DNA from: Amborella trichopoda
Lineage: Eukaryota; Streptophyta; Magnoliopsida; Amborellales; Amborellaceae
Assembly: GCF_000471905.2 (NCBI RefSeq)
Contig: NW_006500351.1
Coordinates: forward strand, 2,420,300-2,484,299
Direction of reading: 5' to 3'
Length of the DNA stretch: 64,000 nt
Of the stretch, positions 10,230-23,720 are shown one piece after another (position 1 is the stretch's first letter; every line of letters starts with the position of its first letter). A program made the translations under genes and the position numbers. The notes beneath the pieces are model-generated. The model worked only from the letters and a program-made list of their open reading frames with translations. It was not told the origin of the DNA and made no database searches.

Positions 10230-12130
10230 AAAGTAACCTTAAAGAAATTTTTCTAATAGAAACCCAAAATCTATGAAATCACGAGTTCTTATTTCAGTTC
10301 TTTCAGCCACCATTTTTTGTGACGCAATTTGTCATTCTTTGGATTTTACCCTCAGGTCCCCCACCAAATCAATTGGAGCTTATTTCAAAATGATCCATAT
10401 CCCTACGATTATCAAGTTAAAAAAGATCCCAAAATTTACCATTTTCTAAAAGAGATGGTATATGCCATTCACATTATCTGAACACTCGAAAGGATGCACA
10501 AGCACACTTCAACGGTTCAAATTGAACCTCGCGCAATGGCACAAAAAGAGTTTCATATTTTACTTTTATTTTTATTTAAATGTCATTTATCCGAAATTTG
10601 GGTTATATATGAATTCTTCTATGTTGTATTAAATAATAATAATATATTTTGAATTAAAAATTGGCCATAATCCCCCTAAAATATTTTAAGGGTATTTTTG
10701 TTAAGTTCCTTATTTAAAATATTTATTTTATTTCATTTGGTGCTCTATGTAACAATTCATATGCATCCCGAATTCTAGATAAATAATCATTTTTTAATAA
10801 AATAAAATAATAACATAAAAACTTCTTTTGTTGCATGGATGTGGCACATTGATTCTAAACCATCCACATAATGTGTACAGGAGACTTCTCCTTTCCAACA
10901 CCCACATGATGTGGGCAGGAGACTTTTCCTTTCCTTAAAATTTCAAATTTTTATGGGTTCGTTCAAAATGTAAACCAAATTTGAGGCAAAACAATGCTCC
11001 TAAATCTGGATCCACAATCCATTTTGGAGATATAGCCTGGATCCAAAATTCTTTACATCAATCATGAATCGAAAAAAATAATGAACTTGGAGCATCAAAA
11101 TAGTGCAACTCACATATATCTTGGAAGTCCAGTTTAGATCCAAACCTCTAACATCAGTCAAGAATCTGAGAAAGAATGTATTTGGAACCATAAAAAATAG
11201 TGCACTACCATTTTTTAGTGGAACGAGGTAAAAAAGGATTAGCAATGACAGCAGATGAGTTTCAGGTCCTAAAACCATTGAAACCCATGTTCAGCAGATA
11301 ACCAAAACATTGGCTTTAATAATTTCGAATCCAAAATGCATCTGCAAGTGCTACCTTCAAGTTTTGTTACTGAAGCCCTAGAAAAAATGCTTGGAAGTGG
11401 CAATGGAGGAGCAAAGGTCCTCTGACAAGGCAAGCCAGGTGGCGAGTCAACGGCCTTAAAGGGAGAAGAAGGTTCATCAAATATCTTCTGATTTGATGGG
11501 TCAATGACTCCTAATTTGAAAGTTCGATGACCATTCTCATCTGAGCAGCAGCCAAAAGATTCCATGCAACAGACATCTACAATTAAAATAGGGCAAATGG
11601 GCATGCATAAACTTGCTGATTATTTTTAGCCCAAATATGTTGTCTACATACTTCAACTATTTCATTGGGCATGTAACACCGTAGACTAGGCCCTTGGTGG
11701 TTCCAATCCAAGGCTATCTATCTATATGCTAAATAGCAGAATATAGTAGGGTCCTGCCATCTTCATATTATGCTACGCAAGAACAGTAAGCTTCCCACGC
11801 ATGAGTTGGCTGAAATTCAAAATACAGTGTAAAAAGCTCTATGTAAAAACAGGCCAAAGCCAAAAGATTATAACAAGACAAAAAAACAAAGTAAAAAAAA
11901 CGGAGAAACCCTACAACACTAACTAAAAACTCCACTAATATCACTATACTTCTTTCATGATAGACTATACCAACTGACCAGCCCGCACACTGAAAGATGG
12001 CTTCTAGCCAAATGTAAATTCATTTCGGTCTCTTCCCCAATGTCTTCTTCCTTTCCTCAAAACCCACAACTTCCGTTATTAAGATAAGACTTGATCGATC
12101 AATGCTTCCTCTACCCATTGCACTAAACTG
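10230..12130. other. Intergenic, 3' flank of the TMN gene
   Basis: The 3' UTR of the minus-strand TMN gene must start at 12134, but no convincing AATAAA was located. At 10855-10935 an ACCCACATGATGTGGGCAGG-type segment is nearly duplicated. A 111-codon minus-strand open frame at 11269-11604 has an even residue composition (MESFGCCSDENGHRTFKLG), no transposon similarity that I recognise, and a possible GT donor after ACTTGAAG. It could be an exon of an unknown transcript. Nothing else could be assigned. Confidence 0.4.
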
Positions 12131-12134
12131 AGCT

Positions 12135-15100
12135 TCAATCGATCTTCACTGAGGAGTAGATCTTGCGCACAAACCAGAAGCATGCATAGAAACCAATGGT
12201 CCCTGTCAACACAAAGAAGGCATATGACACTATCGTCATATACCCAAAGTAGAGGATCCCTGATACCAGTTTAGTGATCTCTAACTTAGTGAAGTAGTAG
12301 AAGATGGAGTAAAGGAAGAGGTAAAGAGCTGAGGAACCAGCTGTCAAATAAGCCCTCCACCACCAGTGATAGTCCTCGCTGCAAAGTTGGAAGTAGCAAA
12401 GCACGATTGTGATCTCAGCACAAGTAACCAAAAGTATCACAAATACAATGAAGAGGAACCCAAAGATATAGTAGAACTGATTCAGCCATATCGAGGTCAA
12501 GATGAAGAAGAGCTCGATAAAAACTGCACCAAATGGCAATATTCCGCCAATCAATATGGAGAAGACAGGCTGCATATACCAGGCTTGCTCAGGGATTTGC
12601 CTTGGGATTTTGTTGGTCTTAACAGGGTCCTCAATGGCTGGTTTTTTGAAGCCCAAGTAGCTTCCCACAAAGACCAAGGGCACTGATATGCCAAACCATA
12701 GAAAAACCAGGGCAAACATGGTGCCAAAAGGAACAGCTCCGGATGACTTCTCCCCCCAAATCAAAGCATTCAAGACAAAGAAAATAGAGAAGCAGATGGC
12801 AGGAAACATGAAGGCTGTTTTCAGTGTATTCTTCTTCCACTCTGTTCCTTTGAACATCTTGTAGAGCCTGGCCGATGTGTAGCCAGCAAATATGCCCATG
12901 AATACCCACAGTAAAACCATGGCGGTCATCAAACCACCTCGGTTTGAAGGGGAGAGAAAACCCAACAATGCGAATATCATGGTCACAAGAGTCATACAAA
13001 AGAACTGGACCCCAGTCCCCACATAAACACAGAGCAAGCCCGCGTTGATGGGCGGCCTGAAAACATCTCCATGCACAAGCTTCCAGCCAGTTTCTTCTTG
13101 GGCTTCATCTTGCGTTTCAAGCTGGTTGTAGTTGGCTATGTCCCTATAGAGTGTTCTCATCATGATCATGGCCACCATTCCCGAAAGGAAGAGAACAATC
13201 ATCAAGGAGTTGATGATGGAGAACCAGTGGATCTGATCATCGCTCATGTGAAGGTATGTATCCCATCGAGAAGCCCATTTAATGTCGCTAGCCTGGAGAA
13301 GAGGAGAGCCAAATTGTAAGCACAAGCATAACACTGAAATAACAAAACAGTACATAAAGATAACAATGCACACAGTTTGCATAGATATCGTGACAAAAAT
13401 GAGAAAGAAAATTCATACAACTGCTGATAACCAGAGAAAAGCCAATGTGAGAGAGGATTTCAATCAATACCTGGAAGGTAACATCATAAGTGAATATAAC
13501 CTCTTTATCTGCCTCCACTTCCTGGGGCACATTGCTACTTTGGATGATGTTTTTGGTGCTTGGGTTACATGTAATCAAGCCCTTGCCATCCCAAGGCTGC
13601 TTATATTCATGATTCACACTGTTTGAAGATGAAGAAGGGATTACAGGACAAGCAAGATTAAGAGCCAGAAATTGAGTTTTAATAGCAGATCAATTTAAAA
13701 ATGATGAGCAGATATCCATGTCTACAACAAAATAAATAAATAAATAAATAATAATAACGATGATGATAGTAATAAGAATGTATAATAATAGGTCTCAAAC
13801 AGGTTGCAAGAAGAAGAAAATCTAACACAAATACATTGCATGTATTTATTCAAATTCATCAATAGAATAAAGATAACTAAGAAAAGATGTTATACGACAT
13901 GGTACGATATTCTTGTCATCTCATCCTAAGTCAACACATATTTTACTTTAAAATTTTATCCCTTTCTTGTCTTCCAAGGATGTGACAGTAATGGGCCTAA
14001 TGGCACACACTATACACCAAAACTCTACACCAAACAATGTAGATTAGTATATGTACATGGCATATTGAACTACTATATTTACAGATTTTCCATATTACTT
14101 TCTTTTCTTTTCCCCCCCAAACAACGCAGATTTTCATTTTCCATATTACTTTAGTTCCCAGACTTGATTTATGGTTGGCTTACATTCAAGTCCATTTGTC
14201 TTAAGTTGACTTAAAGTTTCGATAAGTCTATTTGGCAGGTAAAGAAACCAAGTCCAAATGCAATTGAATCAGTTTCTAAAAATTTATTTAGTCCATATGA
14301 GACTCATCCCCATCTTAAATTGACTTGGCCCACCTTGCCAAAGCCAATGTACATTTTTCCATGCGCAAGTCCCTTTTTTTTTTTCCTTAATGTTAAAAGT
14401 ATGAAATAACCAAAGGCATTTGTCCTAACTGTGCACAACCCTCCTGCTGTCCCTCATTTCGAATTAACGTTTCTAATTCCTATATTTTGGACCCATTTTC
14501 AGAATTCTTGATAACTTTTTCCTAAACTTATTTCATGAGTATTCTTTATACCCAGGCCAATTTCTACATCTAAATTTTTTCTAAGTTGCCAATATAAATT
14601 CATTCCACAATTTGTTAAGTAGCCTCCGGAAAAAAACAGGAGGACAATTAATCAACCACATCAAAGCCAACAGATGTGCAGGCTCATTTTCAAGAAATAA
14701 CTGAAATCAGTATCATCCCACATAGCTAATAGTGCTATAAAATAAGAGGAAAGATTACACTTGCATAACTATATAGGCATTATTTCTAACGTGTTTAGAG
14801 TGAAATACTAAAGAAACTTCAAACAAGTAGTATGGCAACGCACCTGTATGGGGTAACCTCGAAACCAACAATACGAGCAGAATCAGTCTCGACATCTATA
14901 TGATACATGACTCTGAAATGCAGGTGGTTATTGATAAAGTACTTTTCTTCTATGCTCTGTATCAGGAGGAAGGGGTCAGATTTCGGCTGGACCAAAGACA
15001 CCGACAGAAATCAAAATAAAGCCATTTCAACTCACCCCAGAATAGCTGGCTTTGAATCCAACACGGAAGCCATGCTCATAGGTCGAAGATTGACTTCCAT

Positions 15101-18100
15101 CCCTCTTTTGAAGAAGAACTGCCACAGGAAGATTATCCAATATCCTGTACAACTCAACAGAAAAGCAGTTATAACCCCATCATAATGATCCCTCTGATGA
15201 GTTTTCTTGTGCAAATATCAAATTAGCTCATGGCTACAAATACAAACCTAGAAGATATAAATCATATGGAATTACTATTCAAGAGCAATTGAGGAAACAT
15301 TAGGTACTCACATGTTTACCCGGTATTCATCATCAATTTTCTCCTTGAAGTTCTTTGTAGACTCGCGATCAAGCTTAATTATACAACCAATTTTGCATGA
15401 TTCTAATTCTCTCATTCGAAACTATGAAAATGTTCACACATTTAGAACCAGCAAATGAAAAGGCAAAAAGCCAAACTTCACGTTTAAAGTAACATAAACC
15501 CAATAAGTGTATGATGAAGAAACAAGAGACTCACAGTATAAACAGAGTTCTCGATGCGGTCGCCTCGAAGGACCTCTCCCAAGTTCTCTGCGCTATTCAT
15601 AATCTTATCAGGCTTGCAGTAATTCAGAAAATAGTAATCATATGGAAGTTGTGTCTTTGTTGACGATAGCTTGTTAACTTTTACTTGAAGAAGATCACCC
15701 TGCACCAGTAAAAGACATCCAAAATTAAGGAGACCAGCCTCGTCCGTCATATTTTAAATCCAGCAGCTGTGTCATTGACTACACTCAAAGTTCAAAAAAT
15801 ATTCTCAAACTTTGTGACTCAACTCAAGCCATCCAATTTGGCATCTAATGGCTAGAGGTGATTGTGATCTCCTTGTAACAATGGTAAACAGTCTCATAGT
15901 ATACAATCCCAACACACACACGCACACATATATATAAATATATGTGTGTGTGTGGATGTATGTATACGTGTGTGTATAGCCATGTTGCCGAATCCTACTT
16001 TTTGAGGCACGAAGAATCAGACAGTGTGTGTACCCATATCCATGCGACATAAGCTAACAGGTTAAAACAAAGCACCCAACCAAAAGCATACAGACATTGA
16101 TCTTTTAATTATGCCAATATCGCAAAGGTAAATGAATGACAAACTATTAATACAGATACAGAAGGAAGTCCTCATACTTCAACTGAAGCCCTAATTAACT
16201 TGTATCCCCAGATTAGAATTAAAAAGATAAATCTCCAGCGCACAAATATGCCTTATAATATTGAAAAATAATATTTGGTGAATTTCGTGGGAATTCCCAA
16301 CCCCCCGTCCCCCCCTCCCAACCCCGGTAGGTACAGCGGCATTCTCATGGAACCTAAGCCCCATTTATAAGCAAAGTGGATGCTTATAACTTTATAAGTA
16401 AACTGGAACATTTCCTTCATCCAGTAATTCATCACATTTTATGTCTCCTTCGACCAGTAAACTCGACCTCCACCATCAAACAGTTTGAGTCCCATAAGTA
16501 GTACCTGAGCATCCACAGAAGTTACATCAGAGAAGTCAAATGGACCTGAAAAGTTTAGTATTTGACCTGTATGATCTCTTAAGGCCAATGTTAAAAAAAC
16601 GGGGCAAGTGTATATATAGGCCAAAAAATGGGGCCGTATGTGTAAGAGGGAGACCTCTTGGAGGTCTCTTCTTCTTACATGTAAAGCGAGAGCATATAGG
16701 TCCATGTGGGTGTCTGTCTGTGTGTGTGTGTGAGAGAGAGAGGCCTCACATTGAACACTTGGAGGCCATCTTCTTTTTCTTCTTCTTTCCATATATATAG
16801 AGAGAGAGCACATGGGCCTGGAGCGAGAGAGAAGGGCCTTAAGCCTTTATAGGCCTTATTCCCCCCCTCTCCCCCCTCTTTTACACGGAATTAGGTGCTA
16901 AGTGTTTGCTAAAGGCACCCCCGATGCCAGCCATAGAAAGGTTCCCCAAAGAACAACGGTCAAAATTCACTTTGGAAGTTGCCAAAACGATGATTGTAAT
17001 TAGATCATTTCGGTACACCAAATGATTTTTTCGAATTCTGGTGTACTCGGACATTTGGTTCCAATTCTGGCAGAGTGTGACCAAGAATAAGTGATTTCAT
17101 AGCTTGTAAGAAGATTGTGGAAAGCAATCGGTCCATGAAAGAGTCAATGTTGCTTTCCTCACCCTCAAAGATCCCCTCCTATTTCTTTCTAGCCCAATGG
17201 AGATGAAAGCACTGATATGCCAAGCACAAGGCTGGTAGTTGGGAAAAGGGGGAAGAAAGCAGGAAGTGAATAGCAAAGCAAGCATGTCAGAGGTCGGCCA
17301 AAACCATCAAAAGAAATTTAGGATGAATAGAAGCCTCGTGGGACACACGAAGAGAAGAGGAATCGGTGGTCCATGCACATGGGTCCTCAATTCTGTAGTG
17401 GAATGCCTTGCCCCTGGCTATGATCTTGAGTTAGGGCCTTATTGGCTAAATCCAACGAGTTGACAGCTTGTACTTTTGGTGGAACATGGTAGAAAGAGGC
17501 CCTACGCAGGTGGTGCCAATCCTTCCACCCTTGGATTAGACATTTGCTAATGGAGGAGACAGAAAAGGACCTGGAGGTGGTAGGGCTCTGACCAATCCAA
17601 TATCTGCCTGTTAAATAGCTTTGGAATTGAACCAGCAAAGAAGCTCGCTTGGTCATGCACTCACTGTCGTCAAGGTTTCACCTAAACCTTGATGTCCATA
17701 GTTTTACTTCCAAGAATTGACAGGATAGGATATTGTGGCCTCCTGGTTGGACGTCATATTGAATAGGCTCGGGAACAGGGCCTCCCAAAGGTGAGGGTAC
17801 AGCCTCGGGTCCTTTAAAAAATGAACCCGGTGGCCCCTGTTTCTGCAGAGAATAGGATGAACTCTGGGAAGCGGCTAATAATGGATTTCCAAGCGCCAGA
17901 GCAGCTGGGTTGAGATTTAGGAGCCACTACTGATGATGACCAGCCACTTGCAAAGCAGGGCCATGTTACCATTTCTAAGGCCTCTTATACCCAAAGCCCC
18001 TGGATTTTGGGTAAGCATATCGTTTTCCCATTAACCAGGTGGAATACGTGTGATGCACTATCGCTATTCCATAATAAATTTGGGTTATGGAGCGCAAATG

Positions 18101-21100
18101 ACAGAAAGCCACAGCTGGTCTATTTGTTGTGACGTAGCATCAGAAAAGACTGGAGTGTCATCTGCAAGTTGTAATAAGTGTTGGGCCCGTCCAAGAGGTG
18201 GCAAAGCCTTTAAGCATGACATGGTTGTGTAACTTGGTGGTGATCAAGCTGAAAATTTCAGCAATGATTGAGAAGAGGAGAGGAAGTCAACTTGGCGCAT
18301 CCCACTAGAGGAGATAAGTAATCGTGGGGGCTGCCATTGATGAGAATGGAGAAATAGGCAGAGGCACCCAACCTGAGATCCACTTCTCACCAAAACACAT
18401 GGGGGCCAGGATCTGGTCTGCACAAGCCATCCACGTGATCATAGGCCTTCTCGAAATCTAGTTTACAAATGAGGCACCAGCTTAACCAGCCAGAGTCTGG
18501 TATGAATGCATTCATGGAAAAAATATGCACCAAAGAAAACCCCCTCCCAGCCAGGGGAAATCAAGAATCAACCAATTTTGGTGAGAATAGGATTGATTAA
18601 ATGGATCGTCCAAGTTTAGGCTGGCCCATTTAAAGGTATCTTAGAGAGGTTGTGTCGACATGAAAAAAATCTAAGAAACTGCTCATGCTTGCAGTGATGT
18701 GGCTTCCCCATTTGTTTTCATGTAACACTTAAATCTCCAAAACATAATTGTTGGAGGCAAGAGCGGGAAAATGCCAAACAGCCATAGGGTGGAAGCGCCT
18801 TGGGGTTAGGATCCGTGCCCATACATTCAACAAGATAAAGAGCTAGATCCTAGCATACCTAGGAACGAGATCCCATGCCACTGGGATCAAGGTTTTGACT
18901 TGGAGGGATCTAAGCTCCACTATATATAAAATGAGATAAATTAATGGTATATGATAAAATTAGGATCCAGCCAATGCCTGCTCAATCTATTATCATACAC
19001 CTTAGCGAATTACCAATGTCATAGCTATTGTACTCCAATTTACGAACAACATAGTTCAATAATATCATAAATTGGCTTACTATGATATTAAACTGTAACT
19101 TTGTAATACTGTAATTCTAGTATACCACGATGTGACATGCACCACAATTTAACATATTCTAAAGAAATAAATCTATAATACCAAGGAGAAGACCAGCAGT
19201 TCAATTAATCGTACAACTCCTCTCCTTGAAGGGATCCTACAAGCATTTAGACTGAGATCCCATTTTATAGGGAGCGAGATCCCTATTTCTCTAAACCCAG
19301 CACCCTCTAAGATCCCTTAGAGGAATCACGAGATCGAGTTCCTAAGGTGGGACTGTGGCCTTATCCCCAAGGTTCCCTCAACTATGCTCCAAAACACCAA
19401 GGAAGGAGGTTTAGGTTTTGCGCTTGGTTTAATTCACTCCAGAAGTTGTCCCAATAGGGGGTATAGGTTTTGAATTTGCATTCGAGTTTGTATTCGGGAT
19501 GAATTTGAATTTGGGTAAGTTGGTGCACTGTAGATGGGAGATTTTTGCAGGTGACGTGGAGGGCCGGTGCATCATGGTTGGCCTTTACTACATATAGTCG
19601 TTTCTTTGGAGCCCAGCTACATGCCAAGTCATTCTTGTCTTTCCAGCTATCCTGTCATTTTTGGGTGGTTGTTCCTCTGACCTTGGTTCTCTGCCAGACT
19701 ACAAGCTACCACTCCGCGTGAGCAGGATCTTCTTCAAAAAATACAATTATACTATAATCGACATAGATATGAACCAAGAGAGACATAGAGAAAGAAAGAG
19801 GGAGAGACATTGTCTATCTCTTTCTCGCTGAGGATCTCACTCCCAATCTTGCTATACTATGCAATTTATGCTATAGAAAGGTATTATAAAATATATTATA
19901 ATACAATACTATATTCTATGTTGTAAATACAGCATAACAATGCTATGTAGAATGTACTTTATACTATATACTACATTGTACTACTATATACCATACTCCT
20001 ATACTTTAACATGCTAATATTAACTATATGTAAGCACACGCACAAGCACACACATGCACACATGCATGCATGCACAAACTCACACAAACACCCTGACTAT
20101 GATGCTATAGAATCCGAATTCCAGGTAACTCAGGAACATGATTCCTAATAATGGGGAACACACACACACACACACAATGACGTTATAAAATCAGGATTCC
20201 AAGTAACTCGGGAACGTGAATCCTAACAATGGGGACAGAGATCCAAAAGTTAAAAATCAAGATCTCTTTAAGACCCCTCTCCTGGACCACTAGAGCGAGA
20301 TTCCGGAGAGGAATCGCCACATTGGTTGGGCTATTAGTCAAGGGGAATTGAGTGGGTGATAAAAACCAAGTATGGTGTCCTTGCAGGCTTAGGTATAGGA
20401 GTGAATTGCGGAAAGAAGGGGAAAACTAAAGCGCTGCATGGAGCTGAGGCATGCCATCAATGATGAAATTGAGGGATCCATCACCATCCATCTATAATGG
20501 CTGGCAAGTTCTACAGCTTGTATATATAGGATAAGCCTTTCAATCTTCAAGTGAGATAGTCATATTTCACTTTTCCCTCTAACCAAGACAACCCAGTGCC
20601 GGTTTGCATCTAATAATTCTTGCGTTTGCTTGATTGATGGGAGATATTTTCTTATATTCTTCAGTTATTCCTCCTGAAGCTGACCTTTTAATCAATAATT
20701 CCCAATTAAGCCAATTATGCCCCGAAGGAAGTAATCCTTCTTCATTTATTTGATAAAAGGTTGCTCAAGCATCCAAAATTAAAGGATTCAGTCAAAAGTT
20801 AGATTCGTGAAATTAAAATGTTATAAGGAATATCCTGTAACCATAACAAGTCCACCCCACACACCATAAGGTATACCATTCAGCTCATTCCATAAACACC
20901 AATAATCAAAACATGATTCAACCATGGCACGAGCAAGTCTAATTATGTGCCAGCAGGTTCATTACAACAAAGGCTATAACACAATCAACAATTAAGAAAA
21001 CCATACCACTCCTGCATTCACAAATTGTATTTCTATACGGCCAATAACAAGCTCTATCAAGAAATGAACACAAATATTTCATTTAGAAGATGGAAAAATA

Positions 21101-22355
21101 AAAAAGATTAAGAATCTGGAAGATTTGGCATATCTAAGTATGGGGAGCAATAAACATGAAGTTTCCAAGAATGGAAAGGTAATTTTAAATAGGGAACTAG
21201 TTATCAAAAAATAATAATAAAATATAACTAGGGAACTAATTCAATAAGAAATTTCAAAGAATTAGACATTAGTCACCTAGTATAATAGTTTGACACCCAT
21301 AACTTATTATCTATTTTCACTGAACTTAAGTGATATACTTTTTTATTAAAAAAAAAAGCATCATTTGCACTGGAGAAATCATAAAGAGCATTTCCCCAAT
21401 TTACCCAAATATGTCACAAGACATCCTTAATATCAACTTCCAGTGATCATGAAATAAGTATATAAGGCATTGATCAAGGATCAATAAATAATAATCTAAT
21501 ATTTGATTCATAACAAAGTTAAGAACTACAATATGGTACATTGATGCAGTATGCAACCGACCATCTATCAGCATCATTTGAAGTTCCAGATGCAGGTTTT
21601 CCACTTAGAACAGATGAAATAAAAGAAAAAACGTCGACAGAACAAAAAAAAAGGAAAATGCTGGTAAAAACAAGTAGAAAGTCTCATTCCCTTGAAAAAA
21701 ATTCACTCTCATTCTCCAAAGAAAAGAAAAGGATTTAAAATCATAACAATAATTTGAAGATCCTCTTCATTCGATTCTCGCCCGAGAAAAAAAAAAAAAA
21801 GACAAATCATGCATCACATAACCCCTAATAAAAAAGTGAACACTCAAATCAAACATTCATCCAAGAAAAAAAAATCAGATTCAAACAAAATCACTTTTTC
21901 TTTTTGCGAACGCGAAACACAATCACACATTAACGAGAGAAAAGAGTGCAAATCTAGATCCCAGTCAAAAAAGCAGATAAGAAGCACAGACCTCAAAAGA
22001 AAATGAAAAAACCATACAAATCAATCCAAAACTGCAGATCCATAAAATCCCCACCAAAAATTGCATCCCAAACCCTAAATCACACCAGCAAATGAAGAGA
22101 GAAGAACGAGATCTTCAAATCCAACCATCCATCACAGAAAATGACAACTAATAACAGAGATCCACTTAGTTTCCGAATTCCTAACCAATTACAAACGTAA
22201 AACGCACAAGTGAGAAAAAAATACGTAGAGAGGGAGAGAGGGCCCTTGAAGCTCACCTTCTGAAAGTCTTGCGGGGCAACTCCAGGCAAGTAGAAGGAGT
22301 TGGCAGGAGATAATAAGAGAAGAGAGAAGAAGAGAAGCAAAAGTCGAGCACCCAT
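12135..22355 (-). CDS. TMN7: Transmembrane-nine (TM9SF/EMP70) family protein, 7 exons
   Basis: Coding exons, in transcript order, are 22257-22355, 15535-15699, 15312-15421, 15036-15144, 14844-14956, 13471-13618 and 12135-13292. All introns begin GT and end AG, and phases join without a stop to give 633 residues, the usual family length. Exon 1 encodes a signal peptide (LLLLFFSLLLLSPANS, then FYLPGVAP). Exons 2-6 encode the lumenal domain (LPYDYYFLNYCKP, SAENLGEVLRGDRIENS). Exon 7 carries the multi-spanning membrane region from HWFSIINSLMIVLFLSG to FYACFWFVRK. The C terminus ends VKID, matching the KXD/E motif that retains plant EMP/TMN proteins in the Golgi through COPI. Family members act in the endomembrane system, in Golgi-to-vacuole membrane traffic. 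The symbol follows resemblance to the Arabidopsis TMN7 subgroup and orthology is not tested. Intron 1 is 6,557 bp and full of repeats, while introns 2, 3, 4 and 6 are 79-178 bp and intron 5 is 1,225 bp. The 5' UTR is CT-rich and no TATA box is visible. Confidence 0.95.
15780..15910. mobile_element. Family-C MITE, right half
   Basis: This matches the right half of the 7072-7297 element (TTCAAAAAATATTCTCAAAC, then GTGATCTCCTTGTAACAATGG, then TATACAATCCC). The left half is missing. It lies in intron 1 of the TMN gene. Confidence 0.55.
16880..18640 (-). mobile_element. L1-type LINE fragment in TMN intron 1
   Basis: Minus-strand translation near 18430-18530 gives MNAFIPDSGWLSWCLICKL, then DFEKAYDHVDG. 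SILINGSPHDYLSP is near 18310-18345, and the catalytic box QLADDTPVFSDAT is at 18135-18177. Downstream pieces (17387-17656 and 17097-17285, including GLERNRRGSLRV) look like the LINE C terminus. Frameshifts and stops are frequent. It is antisense to the plus strand and in the same orientation as the TMN transcript, so it is transcribed as part of the intron. Confidence 0.8.
20099..20236. repeat. Imperfect 60-bp duplication around (CA)n
   Basis: Unit 1 (20099-20157) and unit 2 (20177-20236) share the pattern ATGA-G-TATA-AAT, ATTCC, GTAACTC and AATGGGGA. They are separated by ACACACACACACACACA. A second CA/TGCA-rich tract is at 20030-20085. It lies in the TMN intron. Confidence 0.8.
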
Positions 22356-22593
22356 TTCTGCTGCGCTCAGAGAGAGAGAGCGAGGAGAGAGAAGAGAGAG
22401 AGTGGCAGCTCTCACCAGAGGAGTGAGAATGGGGTAAGGGTATTTGTTTTATGTCGTTGCTGTTATTTTGGATCGTTTTTATCGAGGGTTTGGTGTCCGC
22501 GGCCAACATTGCTTCATTTGGGTGCTCAAAGCGAGTGATAGAGTGGGATGGTTGAGGAGAGAGGATGAGAAATCAAGTTCTCGTTGATGCGAG

Positions 22594-23170
22594 TAGGGGT
22601 GGCAACGGGTCAGGTATGGGTCGGGTCTGGCTTATCGCTAATAGGGGTGGCAATGGGTCGAATATGGTCGGATCCAGCATATTGCCAGTAGGGGTGGTTG
22701 GACCGGACTTGGACCCAAACCCATAGTATTCAGGTCCAGGTTTTGTATCCGGACTCGAGTCGCAGGTCCAAAAGTTAGACCCAAATTTGTACCTGTCGGG
22801 TCGCGGGTCTATCCTGTCATATCCTAGTCTAGTCAGGTCCATTGCCACCCTCCCTGCTTTTTTTTTCTTTTTTTTTACTATTATATACCCATATTATTAT
22901 TGGCAACAAGATCACAACCGTCTGCCATTAGATTTCAAGACTTGTCGTTTAATAGCTAAAGATGACTACCGGTTCTTATTATATATGATCCTTAATACAC
23001 CCAAATGAATAGGGCTTGAAGTATTTTATCTCCAATAGTTTACGGATATGGGTCAGGTCCAACCAAATCTGAACCCAAACCTGAATAGTGTTCGGGTCCA
23101 AGTTTTGGACCCACCCGTCTCGGGTATCTCGATGGGTCCTAGGTCAGGTCTAGGTCCATTGCCACCCCTA
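22594..23170. mobile_element. TIR element (TAGGGGTGGCAA) upstream of TMN
   Basis: The left end is TAGGGGTGGCAACGGGTC and the right end is GACCTAGACCTAGGTCC-type DNA closing in GGTCCATTGCCACCCCTA. These form an inverted pair. A second pair (TAGGGGTGGCAATGGGTC at 22642 and GGTCCATTGCCACCCT ending near 22851) is nested inside, so this is two related copies or internal repeats. The interior is rich in GGGTC/GGACC boxes. The ends look like plant hAT-type non-autonomous elements, but the flanking 8 bp match only partly. It starts about 240 bp upstream of the TMN start codon, within its likely promoter. Confidence 0.6.
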
Positions 23171-23436
23171 ATTGTGAGAGATTTTATTTTATTTTTCCAT
23201 TTAATTTAGTTTTAGCCGAAAGATATTTTACCGGTGGGAGTAGAATTTAAATCTATTCCCTCAAGTAAAACCCCATTTGAATTAATTTTAGGACTTTTTT
23301 GAAGATGTAACTTCTTAACCACAATAAAAATTAATTCTAATTGTACCCTTTATACATTTGAAAAAATAACATCTCGAGATCAAATAGAGACCATTTAATT
23401 TTTAGATTGTTAGATCAAATGATCAAAGTATTAAAA

Positions 23437-23720
23437 AAAGGATCCGGTTTTTATGCGGCCAACCCCGCATATATAGAAATGCAGGCCTATTTTTTAGATG
23501 AATTTTAAGACTTATTTTTTAAAGACATGTAATCTCTAACATGGAGATCATGGAATATGAAAAAATAAATAAATTTTAAAAACTAAAAAAACATTTGGAC
23601 CGATAGTTTTCATTATTTTTTAGATAGAACACCTACTTGCATCCACCTTTAAGATGGATGCTTTACACTTTCTGGACCGCATATGTAGAAATGTGGTCCA
23701 GCCTCCATGATACAATTTTC
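23437..23720 (+). mobile_element. Family-A MITE, copy 1
   Basis: 284 bp with no coding capacity. The left end (GGATCCGGTTTTTATGCGGCC) and the reverse complement of the right end (GAAAATTGTATCATGGAGGC) form an imperfect terminal inverted repeat. The flanks TATTAAAA and TATTAGAA fit a decayed 8-bp TSD, as for hAT. Internal landmarks are CATATATAGAAATGC, GATCATGGAATATGAAAAAAT and CACCTTTAAGATGGATGC. Relatives are at 35147-35435 and, inverted, 40817-41118. Confidence 0.8.

Larger units (their letters stand above)
15700..22256 (-). other. Intron 1 of the TMN gene, repeat-filled
   Basis: A 6.6-kb intron between the signal-peptide exon and the lumenal-domain exon. It holds half of a family-C MITE (15780-15910), CA/TG microsatellites (15910-15980), an L1 fragment (16880-18640), an unassigned stretch with many GAGATCC boxes (18780-20340), and a 60-bp imperfect duplication around a (CA)n tract (20099-20236). 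The 3' end of the intron is GTGCAG just before 15699. No further exon was recognised. Confidence 0.85.

Noticed and set aside
12366..12686. Plus-strand open frames opposite the last TMN exon
   Set aside because: They are antisense shadows of the long conserved exon 12135-13292 and have no domain or promoter.
18780..20340. Many GAGATCC/GATCCC boxes suggesting a structured repeat
   Set aside because: No fixed period or symmetrical ends could be established, so it is recorded only as unassigned intron sequence.
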